Part shown: in pieces, positions 42,653 to 52,651 of the stretch
How positions within the stretch are numbered: position 1 is the first letter of the stretch
Layout: every line of letters begins with the position of its first letter
From: Streptomyces mirabilis
Lineage (GTDB): Bacteria; Actinomycetota; Actinomycetes; Streptomycetales; Streptomycetaceae
Assembly (NCBI RefSeq): GCF_039503195.1
Contig: NZ_JBCJKP010000001.1
Span: forward strand, 7,316,001-7,380,000
Length of the DNA: 64,000 bases
Reading direction: 5' to 3'
Translations under genes and position numbers: made by a program
Notes under the pieces: generated by a model
Told to the model about the DNA's origin: nothing
Databases searched by the model: none
The model's input: the letters and a program-made list of their open reading frames with translations, nothing else

Positions 42653-43936
42653 ATGAGCGACAGTCCAGCCCCCCTCGCTGATCCGCATCTCGTCTTCGAC
42701 CCCGTGGACGGAGTCCGGGACGTCGTGATCCTCGGCTCCACCGGCTCGATCGGCACCCAGGCCATCGACCTCGTGCTGCGCAACCCCGACCGGTTCCGGG
42801 TCACCGCGCTCTCCGCGGCCGGCGGCAGGGTCGCACTGCTCGCGGAGCAGGCCCACCGGCTGCGCGTACGCACGGTCGCGGTCGCGCGCGAGGACGTCGT
42901 ACCGGCACTGCGGGAGGCGCTCACGGCCGAGTACGCATCCGGCGAGACCCTTCCCGAGATCGTGGCCGGCGCGGATGCCGCCACCCAGCTCGCCGCCTCC
43001 GACTGCCACACCGTCCTCAACGGCATCACCGGCTCCATCGGCCTCGCCCCCACCCTCGCCGCCCTGGAAGCGGGCCGCACCCTCGCGCTCGCCAACAAGG
43101 AATCGCTCATCGTCGGCGGCCCGCTGGTGAAGGCGCTGGCCAAGCCCGGCCAGATCATCCCGGTCGACTCCGAGCACGCGGCGCTCTTCCAGGCACTGGC
43201 GGCCGGCACGCGCGCCGATGTGCGCAAACTGGTCGTGACCGCCTCCGGCGGACCCTTCCGGGGGCGTACGAAGGCGGAGCTGGCGAACGTCACTCCCGCC
43301 GAGGCGCTCGCGCACCCCACGTGGGCCATGGGCCCGGTGATCACCATCAACTCCGCGACCTTGGTCAACAAGGGGCTGGAAGTCATCGAGGCGCACCTCC
43401 TCTACGACATTCCCTTCGATCGCATTGAGGTGGTCGTGCACCCGCAGTCGTATGTCCACTCGATGGTTGAGTACACAGACGGATCGACACTGGCCCAGGC
43501 GACGCCCCCCGACATGCGGGGACCGATCGCCATCGGTCTCGGCTGGCCCGAACGCGTCCCGGACGCGGCGCCCGCCTTCGACTGGACCAAGGCGTCGAGC
43601 TGGGAGTTCTTCCCGCTCGACAACGACGCGTTCCCCTCCGTCGGGCTCGCCCGGCACGTGGGGCAGCTCGCGGGTACGGCCCCGGCGGTGTTCAATGCCG
43701 CCAACGAGGAGTGCGTGGACGCGTTCCTGAACGGCGCCCTGCCGTTCAACGGGATCATGGAGACCGTCACCCGGGTGGTCGAGGAACACGGCACACCCGG
43801 AACGGGAACTTCCCTGACCGTGGCGGACGTCCTCGAAGCGGAGACCTGGGCGCGCGCCCGGGCCCGTGAACTGACCGCACAGACGGCACCGACAGCGCCA
43901 ATGGCACAGACGACAACCGCGGAGGCTCGTGCATGA
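42653..43936 (+). CDS. dxr: 1-deoxy-D-xylulose 5-phosphate reductoisomerase
   Basis: A 427-residue enzyme that makes 2-C-methyl-D-erythritol 4-phosphate in the MEP isoprenoid pathway. NADPH site: [20 protein letters not shown]. Catalytic and metal site: [14 protein letters not shown] and [15 protein letters not shown]. The flexible loop with [20 protein letters not shown] is present. The start ATG at 42653 follows GGGGGG; a CACAAT -10-like box only 6 nt before the ATG suggests a very short or absent leader. The stop overlaps the next gene start (ATGA). Together with ispG two genes on, it shows an MEP-pathway cluster. Confidence 0.95.
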   Translation: MSDSPAPLADPHLVFDPVDGVRDVVILGSTGSIGTQAIDLVLRNPDRFRVTALSAAGGRVALLAEQAHRLRVRTVAVAREDVVPALREALTAEYASGETLPEIVAGADAATQLAASDCHTVLNGITGSIGLAPTLAALEAGRTLALANKESLIVGGPLVKALAKPGQIIPVDSEHAALFQALAAGTRADVRKLVVTASGGPFRGRTKAELANVTPAEALAHPTWAMGPVITINSATLVNKGLEVIEAHLLYDIPFDRIEVVVHPQSYVHSMVEYTDGSTLAQATPPDMRGPIAIGLGWPERVPDAAPAFDWTKASSWEFFPLDNDAFPSVGLARHVGQLAGTAPAVFNAANEECVDAFLNGALPFNGIMETVTRVVEEHGTPGTGTSLTVADVLEAETWARARARELTAQTAPTAPMAQTTTAEARA

Positions 43937-45237
43937 CGACCCTGATGATGATCCTCGGCATAGTCGTCTTCGCGGTCGGCCTGCTCATCTCGATCGCCTG
44001 GCACGAGCTGGGACATCTGTCGACGGCCAAGCTCTTCGGCATCCGGGTGCCGCAGTACATGGTCGGCTTCGGGCCGACCATCTGGTCACGGAAGAAGGGC
44101 GACACCGAGTACGGGGTGAAGGCGGTTCCGCTCGGCGGCTACATCCGCATGATCGGGATGTTCCCGCCCGGCCCGGACGGCCGTATCGAGGCGCGCTCCA
44201 CCTCCCCCTTCCGGGGCATGATCGAGGACGCCAGGTCGGCCGCCTTCGAGGAGCTCCAGCCCGGCGACGAGACCCGCCTCTTCTACACGCGCAAGCCGTG
44301 GAAGCGCGTGATCGTGATGTTCGCGGGCCCGTTCATGAACCTCGTCCTGGCCGTCGCGATCTTCCTCGGCGTGATGATGACGTTCGGGGTGCAGACCCAG
44401 ACCACCACGGTCGGCAAGGTCTCGGACTGTGTCATCCAGCAGAGCGAGAACCGGTCGAAGTGCGCGGCGAGCGACCAGGCCGCACCCGCCAAGGCCGCCG
44501 GGCTCAAGGGCGGCGACAAGATCGTCGCGTTCAACGGCAAGGTGATCGACGACTGGGCGGCGCTGCAGTCCGACATCCGCTCCAACCCCGGCAAGGACGT
44601 CACGCTCACCGTTGAGCGGGGGGGCCAGAAGGTCGACCTGACCGCTCACCTGATCAAGAACCAGGTCAGCAAGACCGACGGCAACGGTGGCTATGTCGAG
44701 GGCAAGTACGTGTACGCCGGCTTCCTCGGCTTCACGCCCGCCTCCGGCATCGTCCAGCAGTCGTTCGGCCAGTCCGTGAACCGTATGGGCGACATGATGC
44801 AGAACGGCGTCGAGTCGCTGGTCTCGCTGCCCGGCAAGATCCCTGACCTGTGGAACGCGGCCTTCGGCGACGGACCGCGCAAGGCGGACTCCCCGATGGG
44901 CGTGGTCGGCGCGGCCCGGATCGGCGGTGATGTCTTCACCCTCGACATCCCGGCATCGCAGCAGGTCGCGATGATGCTGCTGCTGGTCGCGGGCTTCAAC
45001 CTGTCCCTGTTCCTGTTCAACATGCTCCCGCTGCTCCCGCTCGACGGCGGTCACATCGCGGGCGCGCTGTGGGAGTCGCTGCGGCGGAACGCGGCGAAGG
45101 TGCTGAGGCGGCCGGACCCGGGCCCGTTCGACGTGGCCAAGCTGATGCCGGTGGCCTATGTGGTGGCCGGAATCTTCGTCTGCTTCACGATCCTCGTCCT
45201 GATCGCGGACGTTGTTAACCCGGTGAAAATCTCCTAG
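43933..45237 (+). CDS. Site-2-type M50 membrane metalloprotease (RseP/Rip1-like)
   Basis: A 434-residue intramembrane protease. The zinc motif HELGH is in the first helix ([17 protein letters not shown]) and the second metal ligand is in [20 protein letters not shown]-like domain lies between (about residues 150-260, [20 protein letters not shown]). Four membrane helices. Rip1-type enzymes cut anti-sigma factors and other membrane proteins. It is translationally coupled to dxr; this order dxr-protease-ispG is common in actinobacteria. Confidence 0.93.
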   Translation: MTTLMMILGIVVFAVGLLISIAWHELGHLSTAKLFGIRVPQYMVGFGPTIWSRKKGDTEYGVKAVPLGGYIRMIGMFPPGPDGRIEARSTSPFRGMIEDARSAAFEELQPGDETRLFYTRKPWKRVIVMFAGPFMNLVLAVAIFLGVMMTFGVQTQTTTVGKVSDCVIQQSENRSKCAASDQAAPAKAAGLKGGDKIVAFNGKVIDDWAALQSDIRSNPGKDVTLTVERGGQKVDLTAHLIKNQVSKTDGNGGYVEGKYVYAGFLGFTPASGIVQQSFGQSVNRMGDMMQNGVESLVSLPGKIPDLWNAAFGDGPRKADSPMGVVGAARIGGDVFTLDIPASQQVAMMLLLVAGFNLSLFLFNMLPLLPLDGGHIAGALWESLRRNAAKVLRRPDPGPFDVAKLMPVAYVVAGIFVCFTILVLIADVVNPVKIS

Positions 45238-45264
45238 ACGGTCTCTTGGCAGGACACCGTTCGT

Positions 45265-45295
45265 GGCGGCCGGGCACCCTGGGTGTCCGGCCGCC
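45265..45295. terminator. Terminator after the M50 protease gene
   Basis: GGCGGCCGG and CCGGCCGCC form the lower stem and CACCC/GGGTG the upper part, with one G-T pair. It starts 27 bp after the stop codon. Confidence 0.85.
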
Positions 45296-45411
45296 ATCCG
45301 TTGGGTGGGTTTAGGGGCGTGATGTGCTCGGGCGTGCGCCGGTGCCGTAATCTCGGAGCCTGGAGCCCACGATTCCGGGACCTTGATCCACAACTTGGGG
45401 TTGCACAGCAG

Positions 45412-46569
45412 ATGACTGCGATTTCTCTCGGCATGCCGTCCGTTCCGACCAAGCTCGCCGAGCGTCGGAAGAGCCGGCAGATCCAGGTCGGAACCGTGGC
45501 CGTGGGTGGAGACGCACCCGTCTCGGTGCAGTCGATGACGACCACGCGTACGTCGGACATCGGCGCCACGCTGCAGCAGATCGCCGAGCTGACGGCCTCC
45601 GGTTGCCAGATCGTGCGGGTGGCCTGCCCGACCCAGGACGACGCCGACGCGCTCGCCACGATCGCCCGCAAGTCCCAGATCCCGGTCATCGCGGACATCC
45701 ACTTCCAGCCGAAGTACGTCTTCGCGGCGATCAACGCGGGCTGCGCGGCCGTCCGTGTGAACCCCGGCAACATCAAGCAGTTCGACGACCAGGTCAAGGA
45801 GATCGCGCGGGCCGCGAAGGACACCGGCACCCCGATCCGGATCGGCGTCAACGCGGGCTCGCTCGACAAGCGGCTCCTCCAGAAGTACGGCAAGGCGACC
45901 CCCGAGGCGCTCGTCGAGTCCGCCCTCTGGGAGGCGTCCCTCTTCGAGGAGCACGACTTCCGGGACATCAAGATCTCGGTCAAGCACAACGACCCGGTGG
46001 TCATGGTCAACGCGTACCGCCAGCTGGCGGCGGCGTGCGACTATCCGCTGCACCTCGGTGTGACGGAGGCGGGCCCCGCCTTCCAGGGCACGATCAAGTC
46101 GGCGGTGGCGTTCGGAGCGTTGCTCTCCGAGGGCATCGGCGACACGATCCGGGTGTCCCTGTCGGCGCCGCCCGCCGAGGAGGTCAAGGTCGGTCTCCAG
46201 ATCCTGGAGTCGCTGAACCTCAAGCAGCGGGGCCTGGAGATCGTCTCCTGCCCGTCCTGCGGGCGCGCCCAGGTCGACGTGTACAAGCTGGCGGAAGAGG
46301 TCACCGCCGGTCTCACCGGCATGGAGGTCCCCCTCCGCGTCGCCGTCATGGGCTGCGTCGTGAACGGTCCGGGCGAGGCCCGCGAGGCCGACCTCGGCGT
46401 CGCCTCCGGCAACGGCAAGGGGCAGATCTTCGTCAAGGGCGAGGTCATCAAGACGGTCCCCGAGTCGAAGATCGTCGAGACGCTCATCGAGGAAGCGATG
46501 AAGCTCGCCGAGCAGATGGAGGCCGCCGGCATCGCCTCCGGCGAGCCTTCGGTGTCGGTGGCAGGCTGA
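45412..46569 (+). CDS. ispG: 4-hydroxy-3-methylbut-2-en-1-yl diphosphate synthase
   Basis: A 385-residue iron-sulfur enzyme of the MEP pathway (GcpE). The three 4Fe-4S cysteines lie in CPSCGRAQ and [10 protein letters not shown]. The barrel part has [20 protein letters not shown] and [17 protein letters not shown] at 45412; the stretch upstream from 45238 to 45411 contains a terminator and presumably its own promoter. It converts methylerythritol cyclodiphosphate to HMBPP. Length and motifs are normal. Confidence 0.95.
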   Translation: MTAISLGMPSVPTKLAERRKSRQIQVGTVAVGGDAPVSVQSMTTTRTSDIGATLQQIAELTASGCQIVRVACPTQDDADALATIARKSQIPVIADIHFQPKYVFAAINAGCAAVRVNPGNIKQFDDQVKEIARAAKDTGTPIRIGVNAGSLDKRLLQKYGKATPEALVESALWEASLFEEHDFRDIKISVKHNDPVVMVNAYRQLAAACDYPLHLGVTEAGPAFQGTIKSAVAFGALLSEGIGDTIRVSLSAPPAEEVKVGLQILESLNLKQRGLEIVSCPSCGRAQVDVYKLAEEVTAGLTGMEVPLRVAVMGCVVNGPGEAREADLGVASGNGKGQIFVKGEVIKTVPESKIVETLIEEAMKLAEQMEAAGIASGEPSVSVAG

Positions 46570-47231
46570 TCCACGGGCGGAACCACCGTGTCCCGCCCCC
46601 GCCGCCCCTACCCTCCCACCAGCTCTCGGCTTCGCCCGAGCAGGGTGCACCCGCATCATCCCCAGGGGCTCCGCCCCTTCGACCCCGCCCGGGGGCGCTG
46701 CGCCCCCTGGACCTCCGCATGGGCCTGAACGGCCTCGTCCTCACACGCCGGACGGGCTGAGTGATACGGGCGCGGGCCCGAGTGGGCGGGCGGACCGGGG
46801 GCGGGTGGGGCGTCGGCCCCGACCTCGTCCTCACGCGCCCGACGGGCTGAAAGGCGCGGGCCGGGGTGGATGGCGGGCGGCCCACGCTCTCGAACACCGG
46901 GCGACCGGGGGCTTTCAGGGGCGCGGGGAACTGCGCGCCCAGCCCCCACGCACCCGCAGACAAGCGATCCCGGGCCGTCGTCGTATCCGGGGCGCAGCCC
47001 CGTCCCAAGGGGCGAGGGGAACTGCGCGCCCAGCCCCCACCCAGCCGCGGACGGACGACTCCGCACGAACGGGTATCCGGGGCGGAGCCCCGGTCCAGGG
47101 GGCGCGGGAAACCGCGCGCGCCGTTCCCGCCGGCCCGCGGCCGAAGCCCGGGCCGGTACAAGGGGCGGCGAGCCACAAACTCGCCAGGTACAGTGCGGAG
47201 ATCAGCAGACCGTATGGTGAGGCCCCCGCAC
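46570..47231. repeat. Intergenic region of degenerate Streptomyces repeats
   Basis: No gene is supported in these 662 bp. Several related blocks follow each other: GGGGCTCCGCCCC, GGGGGCGCTGCGCCCCC, and the element CGCGGGGAACTGCGCGCCCAG followed by CCCCCAC at 46921-46947 and again at 47013-47040 (with GAGGGGAACTGCGCGCC). A weaker copy is near 47100-47130. Phrases like CTCGTCCTCACACGCCGGACGGGCTGA (46735) and CTCACGCGCCCGACGGGCTGA (46830) are also repeated. The pattern suggests local duplication of a dispersed element. Confidence 0.7.
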
Positions 47232-48080
47232 GTGTTGACCCAGACCACCACCAGGGTCCTCGAACCGAGTGACCTGGACGCCGCGCTCGCCGTCCTCGAC
47301 CGCGACCCGGTCGCGAACGCATTCGTCGCGTCCCGGGTACAGGTCGCGGGCCTCGACCCCTGGCGGCTCGGCGGCGAGATGTGGGGCTGGTACGAGGACG
47401 GCATGCTGCGGTCCCTCTGCTACGCGGGCGCCAACCTGGTCCCGATCTGCGCCACCCCTCGTGCCGTCCGCGGCTTCGCGGACCGGGCGCGAAGGGCCGG
47501 CCGCCGCTGCTCCTCGATCGTCGGGCCCGTCGAGGCCACCGCCCAGCTGTGGCGGCTGCTCGAACCCAGCTGGGGCCCGGCCCGCGAGGTCCGTGCCCAC
47601 CAGCCCCTGATGGTCACCGACCGCCTCCCCGCCGACATCGCCCCGGATCCGTACGTCCGCCGCATCCGCAAGGACGAGATGGAAACGATCATGCCGGCGT
47701 GTGTGGCGATGTTCACCGAGGAAGTGGGCGTCTCACCGCTCGCCGGTGACGGCGGCCTGCTCTACCAGGCGCGGGTGGCCGAACTCGTCGGCACCGGCCG
47801 TTCGTTCGCCCGTCTCGACCAGAACGGCAAGGTCGTCTTCAAGGCCGAGATCGGCGCCGCCACCCGGCAGGCCTGCCAGATCCAGGGGGTGTGGGTCGAC
47901 CCCGAGTACCGGGGACAGGGGCTGGCGGCCCCGGGCATGGCGGCCGTCATGCGCTACGCCCTCGCCGACATCGCCCCGCTCGTCAGCCTCTACGTCAACG
48001 ACTTCAACACCCCGGCCCGGGCGACGTACCACCGTGTCGGCTTCCAGGAGATCGGCGCGTTCATGAGCGTGCTGTTCTAG
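47232..48080 (+). CDS. GNAT-family acetyltransferase (DUF4081 type)
   Basis: A 282-residue protein. The C-terminal half is a GNAT fold: acetyl-CoA loop VWVDPEYRGQGLAAPGMAAV and a late VSLYVNDFNTPARATYHRVG ending FQEIGAFMSVLF. The N-terminal half (AALAVLDRDPVANAFVASRV, EMWGWYEDGMLRSLCYAGAN) is a second, degenerate domain of the DUF4081 kind. Start chosen at GTG 47232 (MLTQTTTRVLEP); an in-frame ATG at 47214 is possible. TATGGT at 47213-47218 could be a -10 box, which would favour a leaderless GTG. Substrate unknown; the gene is a usual neighbour of ispG and proS in actinobacteria. Confidence 0.8.
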   Translation: MLTQTTTRVLEPSDLDAALAVLDRDPVANAFVASRVQVAGLDPWRLGGEMWGWYEDGMLRSLCYAGANLVPICATPRAVRGFADRARRAGRRCSSIVGPVEATAQLWRLLEPSWGPAREVRAHQPLMVTDRLPADIAPDPYVRRIRKDEMETIMPACVAMFTEEVGVSPLAGDGGLLYQARVAELVGTGRSFARLDQNGKVVFKAEIGAATRQACQIQGVWVDPEYRGQGLAAPGMAAVMRYALADIAPLVSLYVNDFNTPARATYHRVGFQEIGAFMSVLF

Positions 48081-48107
48081 CGCTCGCAGAGGCCCGGGGA
48101 ACTCCTC

Positions 48108-48148
48108 GACCGACCTCGGACCGGCCACCGACCGACCTCGGACCGGCC
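48108..48148. repeat. Two tandem copies of a 19-bp sequence, 22-bp period
   Basis: GACCGACCTCGGACCGGCC occurs at 48108-48126 and 48130-48148, followed by looser copies (GGCCGACTCCCGATCGGCC). It lies between two acetyltransferase genes with no sign of a gene inside. Confidence 0.75.
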
Positions 48149-48247
48149 CCAGGCCGACTCCCGATCGGCCCCCGACCCGGCCGCACGCGACACAACCTCC
48201 CGTAGTCCCGGCGCGATCCGGCGAACCGCCCCGGTAGTCTCCCCGAC

Positions 48248-48817
48248 ATGCTGCGCTTTCCCGGTCAGGGCCCCCGCAACCCCGACGACGTGGTCGTCGG
48301 CCCGCTGGATCTCGCGGCGCGCGTCGACGAGGCGCTCGCCGTGCAGGCCCTCGCCTTCGGGCTCGGCGCCGACGAGATCGCCGTACGCCGGCAGATCGTG
48401 CTGCGTCACCTCACCTACCCGGGAGCCCGCGCACTCGGCGCGACGACGGTCGACGGACGGCTCGTCGGCTTCGTCTACGGCATGCCCAACGACCGCACCC
48501 ACTGGTGGTCCACCGTCGTGGAACCGTATCTGCGCGCCCAGGGACGCGACGCCTGGCTCGACCACTCCTTCGTGATCACCGAACTCCACGTCCACCCGCA
48601 CTACCAGAACCACGGCGTGGGCCGGTCCCTGATCACCGGCATCACGGACAGCGCCACCGAACCCCGCTCGATCCTCTCCGCCATCGACACCGACAGCCCG
48701 GCCCGCGGCCTCTACCGCTCGCTCGGGTACGAGGACCTCGCGCGACAGGTTCTCTTCCCCAGCGCACCCAAGCCGTACGCCGTCATGGGCGCCCCGCTGC
48801 CCCTCCGCAGGCGCTGA
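48248..48817 (+). CDS. GNAT-family N-acetyltransferase
   Basis: A 189-residue GNAT protein. The acetyl-CoA binding region reads VHPHYQNHGVGRSLITGI, and the last strand is ARGLYRSLGYEDLARQVLF. The substrate side contains GRLVGFVYGMPNDRTHWW. Substrate unknown. TAGTCT at 48235-48240 looks like a -10 element only 7 nt before the ATG and there is no ribosome site, so the transcript is probably leaderless. It precedes proS. Confidence 0.8.
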   Translation: MLRFPGQGPRNPDDVVVGPLDLAARVDEALAVQALAFGLGADEIAVRRQIVLRHLTYPGARALGATTVDGRLVGFVYGMPNDRTHWWSTVVEPYLRAQGRDAWLDHSFVITELHVHPHYQNHGVGRSLITGITDSATEPRSILSAIDTDSPARGLYRSLGYEDLARQVLFPSAPKPYAVMGAPLPLRRR

Positions 48818-48928
48818 GCGCCTGGGACTGCCCTCCGGATCGGCGCACGGCGCCAACCGATTTCCACCGGGATGGGCCGCCCGGCTAACCTCCTAGCCAT
48901 CACCCTTACGCAGCAGGAGTCGAGAACC

Positions 48929-50626
48929 ATGGCCCAGGTCCAGCGCATGTCCCGTTTGATGGTCAAGACACTGCGTGACGACCCGGCGGACGCCGAGACG
49001 CTCAGCCACAAGCTGCTCGTCCGCGCCGGCTACGTGCGCCGCAACTCCGCCGGCATCTGGACCTGGCTGCCGCTCGGCAAGAAGGTCCTCGACAACATCT
49101 CCCGCGTCGTACGCGAGGAGATGGACGCCATCGGGGCGCAGGAGGTCCTCCTGCCGGCCCTGCTGCCCAAGGAGCCCTACGAGGCCTCGGCCCGCTGGGA
49201 GGAGTACGGCGACCTCCTCTTCCGCCTGAAGGACCGCAAGGGCGGCGAGTACCTGCTCGGCCCGACCCACGAGGAGATCTTCACGCTCGTCGTGAAGGAC
49301 CAGGTCGCGTCCTACAAGGACCTGCCGGTCATGCTGTACCAGATCCAGACGAAGTACCGCGACGAGGCCCGCCCGCGCTCCGGCGTGCTGCGCGGCCGCG
49401 AGTTCCAGATGAAGGACTCGTACTCCTTCGACACGACGGACGAGGGCCTCGCGCAGTCGTACGCGCTGCACCGCGCCGCCTACCAGAAGATCTTCGCCCG
49501 CCTGGGCCTGGACTACCGCATCGTGTCGGCCGTCTCGGGCGCCATGGGCGGCTCGGCGTCGGAGGAGTTCCTCGCCCCCGCCGCGGCCGGTGAGGACACC
49601 TTCGTGGACTGCCCGTCCTGCGACTACGCGGCCAACACGGAGGCCGTCACCTTCGCCCTGAAGCCGGTGGACGGTTCCGGCGTCGGCCCGGTCGAGGAGC
49701 TGGACACCCCCGACACCCCCACCATCGAGACGCTCGCCGAGCACCTCGGTGTCCCCGCCTCCGCCACCCTCAAGAACCTCCTGGTCAAGGTCGACGGCGA
49801 GATCGTGGCCGTAGGCGTCCCCGGCAACCGCGAGGTCGACCTCGGCAAGCTGGGCGAGCACCTCGCCCCCGCCGTCGTCGAACTCGTCACCGCCGAGGAC
49901 TTCGAGGGCCGCGGCGACCTCGTCCGCGGCTACGTCGGCCCGCAGGGCCTGGAGAAGGTCCGCTACATCGCCGACCCGCGGGTGGCCCCCGGCACCGCCT
50001 GGATCACCGGCGCCAACAAGGTCAACACGCACGCGAAGAACGTCGTCGCCGGCCGCGACTTCGAAGTCGACGACTACCTGGACGTCGTCGTGGTGGAAGA
50101 GGGCGACCCGTGCCCCAAGTGCGGCACCGGCCTCAAGCTGGACCGCGCCATCGAGATCGGCCACATCTTCCAGCTCGGCCGCAAGTACGCCGACACCTTC
50201 CAGCTCGACGTCCTCGGCCAGCAGGGCAAGCCGGTTCGCGTGACCATGGGCTCGTACGGCATCGGTGTCTCCCGCGCGGTCGCGGCGCTCGCCGAGCAGT
50301 CGGCCGACGAGCAGGGGCTGTGCTGGCCCAAGGAGATCGCTCCCGCCGACGTCCACGTCGTCGCCGCCGGCAAGGCCCTGCAGACCGAGCTGGCCCTCGA
50401 CGTGTCGGAGAAGCTCGGCGCGGCGGGCGTACGCGTCCTCGTGGACGACCGCGCCGGGGTCTCCCCGGGCGTGAAGTTCACGGACGCCGAGCTCATCGGC
50501 GTACCGAAGATCCTGGTGGCCGGGCGTCGCTCGGCCGAAGGTGTCCTCGAGCTGAAGGATCGCCGCACCGGCGAGCGCGAGGAACTGACCGTGGACGAGG
50601 CGATCGCCCGCCTGGCGGCCGAGTAG
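48929..50626 (+). CDS. proS: Prolyl-tRNA synthetase, bacterial type with editing insertion
   Basis: A 565-residue class II synthetase that charges tRNA-Pro. Motif 2 region [19 protein letters not shown] and motif 3 region [20 protein letters not shown] are clear. The editing (INS) domain lies between them, about residues 225-385 ([40 protein letters not shown]). A C-terminal anticodon-binding domain follows. The ATG at 48929 has AGGAG 11 nt upstream. A zinc-like pair PCPKCG is present near residue 395. Confidence 0.95.
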   Translation: MAQVQRMSRLMVKTLRDDPADAETLSHKLLVRAGYVRRNSAGIWTWLPLGKKVLDNISRVVREEMDAIGAQEVLLPALLPKEPYEASARWEEYGDLLFRLKDRKGGEYLLGPTHEEIFTLVVKDQVASYKDLPVMLYQIQTKYRDEARPRSGVLRGREFQMKDSYSFDTTDEGLAQSYALHRAAYQKIFARLGLDYRIVSAVSGAMGGSASEEFLAPAAAGEDTFVDCPSCDYAANTEAVTFALKPVDGSGVGPVEELDTPDTPTIETLAEHLGVPASATLKNLLVKVDGEIVAVGVPGNREVDLGKLGEHLAPAVVELVTAEDFEGRGDLVRGYVGPQGLEKVRYIADPRVAPGTAWITGANKVNTHAKNVVAGRDFEVDDYLDVVVVEEGDPCPKCGTGLKLDRAIEIGHIFQLGRKYADTFQLDVLGQQGKPVRVTMGSYGIGVSRAVAALAEQSADEQGLCWPKEIAPADVHVVAAGKALQTELALDVSEKLGAAGVRVLVDDRAGVSPGVKFTDAELIGVPKILVAGRRSAEGVLELKDRRTGEREELTVDEAIARLAAE

Positions 50627-50655
50627 CAGAACCGGCCCAGTAGCCAAACTGCTTG

Positions 50656-50740
50656 AAGTCTGCAATTGAAGACGTCTCTCAGAGACTTCTTCCGAGGCGT
50701 ACGGCCGCCTCACAGACTTCTCTCAGGCTGCTCCCCGACC
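50656..50740. other. Low-G+C palindromic patch after proS
   Basis: In a 90-bp A+T-richer stretch, GAAGTCT pairs with AGACTTC, GTCTCTCAGAGAC (50680-50692) has perfect 6-bp arms, and CAGAGACTTCT is echoed by CACAGACTTCT 37 bp later. It may end proS transcription or be an operator for the gene beginning at 50779. It is unlike its surroundings in composition. Confidence 0.45.
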
Positions 50741-50778
50741 GTAGGACGTGACAGAGCGTCATGCGGAGGGGAGCAGCC

Positions 50779-51364
50779 ATGACAGGCAGCGAGCGGGGGG
50801 CCGCCGAGGCGGTCCGCAGAGGAGCACGGCGTACGGCGGCGGCCGCGGCGGCGGTCACGCTGGCGGCGGCGGCCGGGGTCTTCGCCCTGGTCGGCACGAT
50901 GCAGGCGGACGCGGACACGGCTACGAGCGGCACGACGAGTGCGACGCGTACAGAGTCGTCCGGTTCGGGGTCGTCGACCACGGGCAGCGACAGCGATCGG
51001 CGCGGGCGTCCTCGCCGCGCTGCCCCCCAGCCGCTGCGGCCTCGCCGAGACCGCCCGTGTGCTGCGCTACCTGGCCCTCGAATCGGCCGGCCAGTGCGGA
51101 CCCTGCCTCAACGGTCTGCCCCGTATCGCCGCCACCTTCCCGACCCTGGCCGCACCGGGGCCGCAGGGCGGCACCCGCGAGGACATCGCCCGTTGGGCCG
51201 GACTCGTCGAGGGCCGCGGCGCCTGCCACCACCCCGACGGCACGGTCCGCCTGGTGCGCAGCGCACTCACGACCTTCGCCGCCGAACTCGACGCGCACGC
51301 CGCGGGCCACTGCACGGCGACCGACCACTCCCCGCTGCTGCCCGTCCCCGCGAACAGGAGCTGA
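50779..51364 (+). pseudogene. Fused remnants of a membrane protein gene and a NuoF-like gene
   Basis: The first part, from ATG 50779 with GGAGGGG upstream, encodes an alanine-rich membrane anchor (TAAAAAAVTLAAAAGVFALV) and a Ser/Thr/Gly-rich tail. Near 50990 the sequence changes frame and style. It becomes the C-terminal third of a NADH dehydrogenase F-like protein: IGAGVLAALPP, then LESAGQCGPCLNGLPRIAAT with the CxxC of an iron-sulfur site, then a normal end at the TGA at 51362-51364. The N-terminal FMN/NADH part is absent. A deletion of more than a kilobase, joining two neighbouring genes, explains this. Neither product can be functional. Confidence 0.7.
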
Positions 51365-51365
51365 C

Positions 51366-51612
51366 ATGGCCCGCCACGCCCACCGCACCGACCGTGCGGA
51401 CCGCACGCACCGCCTGGAGGTCGACTGGACCGCCTGCCAGGGCCACGGCCTGTGCGCGGAACTCCTCCCCGAACACCCTCACGCTCGACGAGTGGGGCTA
51501 CCCGCGCCTGGGCGAGGTCCTCCTTCCGCCCACCACCCTGAAACACGCCCGCGGAGCCGCCGCCGATTGCCCCGTACTGGCCCTCAAACTCGCCACCGCA
51601 CGGGGAAGTTAG
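51366..51612 (+). pseudogene. Ferredoxin gene with a one-base frameshift
   Basis: The start LEVDWTACQGHGLCAELLPE is a single-cluster ferredoxin N-terminus with C-x5-C spacing. The rest (TLTLDEWGYPRLG and ADCPVLALKLATARGS with the last Cys-Pro) is in another frame. Removing one C from CCC at 51476-51478 joins them as ELLPEHLTLDEWGYP and gives about 81 residues. It is one base after the NuoF-like remnant stop, as expected for an electron-transfer pair. Error or decay cannot be separated here, but the damaged neighbour favours decay. Confidence 0.75.
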
Positions 51613-51628
51613 GGGTCGGGGCGGTCAG

Positions 51629-52582
51629 TCAGAGCCAGCCCGCGAACTCCAGCAACAGCTCCGCGTCCCGCGGACGCCCGACTCGCCCCGCCCGTACGCC
51701 GGACTCGACCGCCCGGAACAACGTCCAGCCCCGCAGCCGCTCCTGGTCCACCTCCAGGGACTCGGCGAGCCGCTTCACCCGTCGCCGTGTGATCGACGAC
51801 CCCGAAGGGGATGCGATCAGGTCCTCCACCCGGTCCCGGACCAGCCGGGCCAGGTCGAAGGCGCACTCGCCGACCACCGGGTCCGGGCCCACGGCCAGCC
51901 AGGGCATGCGCTCACCGGCGAGCACCTTGCTCTGCCGGAAGGTGCCGTGCAGCAGCCGCTCCTCGGGCGGTCCGGCGAGAAGTTCCTCGCGGGCCGCGAG
52001 CGCCGCGTCGACCAGTGGCGCGACCTCGGTGTCGGCACTCGCCGCCGCCCGCATCGCTTCGGCCTGCCGCCCGGTCCGCTCGGCGACGGTCTCGAAGACA
52101 TGAGTGGCGGGCGGTTCGACCCACAGCCGCCGCAGCGTCCCGGCGGCCTCCAGCAGGGCCTTCGCCTCCGGCAGCGAACGCACGGACAGATCGGGACGCA
52201 AGCGCTCCAACAGCAGTACGCCGTGGGTGTCGCCCTGCGCGTCGGCGGGGTTGAGGAGCTGTACGGCGCCCCGTCCGTCCCAGTGGGCGAGAGCGGCCCG
52301 CTCGCTCTCCGGACGGGCCCGCGGCGGCGCCAGCTTCAGCACGGCGGGCGTCCCGTCGGCCTGCCGGACGAGCAGGACGAGGCTGCTGCGACCGCCGGGT
52401 GCCTGCACCCGCTCCACGGTCAACTCGCGTAGATCGACCGCCTGTTGCGCCAGCACGGGCAGCTTGTCCAGCCACTCGCCCGTCCCGTTGGACCCGCCGG
52501 AGCCGTTGGACGCGCTCCGCTGCGTCTCGCCGAGTGCCCGTACCAGGCGCCGCGGCGGTTCGAAGGCCATGCGCGAGTCCAT
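51629..52582 (-). CDS. Aminoglycoside phosphotransferase-like kinase family protein with degenerate catalytic loop
   Basis: A 317-residue protein of the APH/choline kinase fold. The ATP-binding Lys is in TPAVLKLAPPRA and the metal site region reads WLAVGPDPVVGECAFDLARL. The expected catalytic HGD-x4-N is replaced by LLHGTFRQSKVL, so Asp is Thr and Asn is Lys; activity may be lost or altered. Start ATG 52582 or 52570. Many such genes occur in streptomycetes and few are resistance enzymes. It runs opposite to the proS side and is not clearly in an operon; 69 bp separate it from the next minus-strand gene. Confidence 0.7.
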   Translation of the reverse strand: MDSRMAFEPPRRLVRALGETQRSASNGSGGSNGTGEWLDKLPVLAQQAVDLRELTVERVQAPGGRSSLVLLVRQADGTPAVLKLAPPRARPESERAALAHWDGRGAVQLLNPADAQGDTHGVLLLERLRPDLSVRSLPEAKALLEAAGTLRRLWVEPPATHVFETVAERTGRQAEAMRAAASADTEVAPLVDAALAAREELLAGPPEERLLHGTFRQSKVLAGERMPWLAVGPDPVVGECAFDLARLVRDRVEDLIASPSGSSITRRRVKRLAESLEVDQERLRGWTLFRAVESGVRAGRVGRPRDAELLLEFAGWL

Positions 52583-52651
52583 TGCGCGAGGTGTTCCTTT
52601 CCAGCTGGTCCAGGTCGTCCGGGTCGTCTCGTCCGGGTCGTCAGGGGCGCG

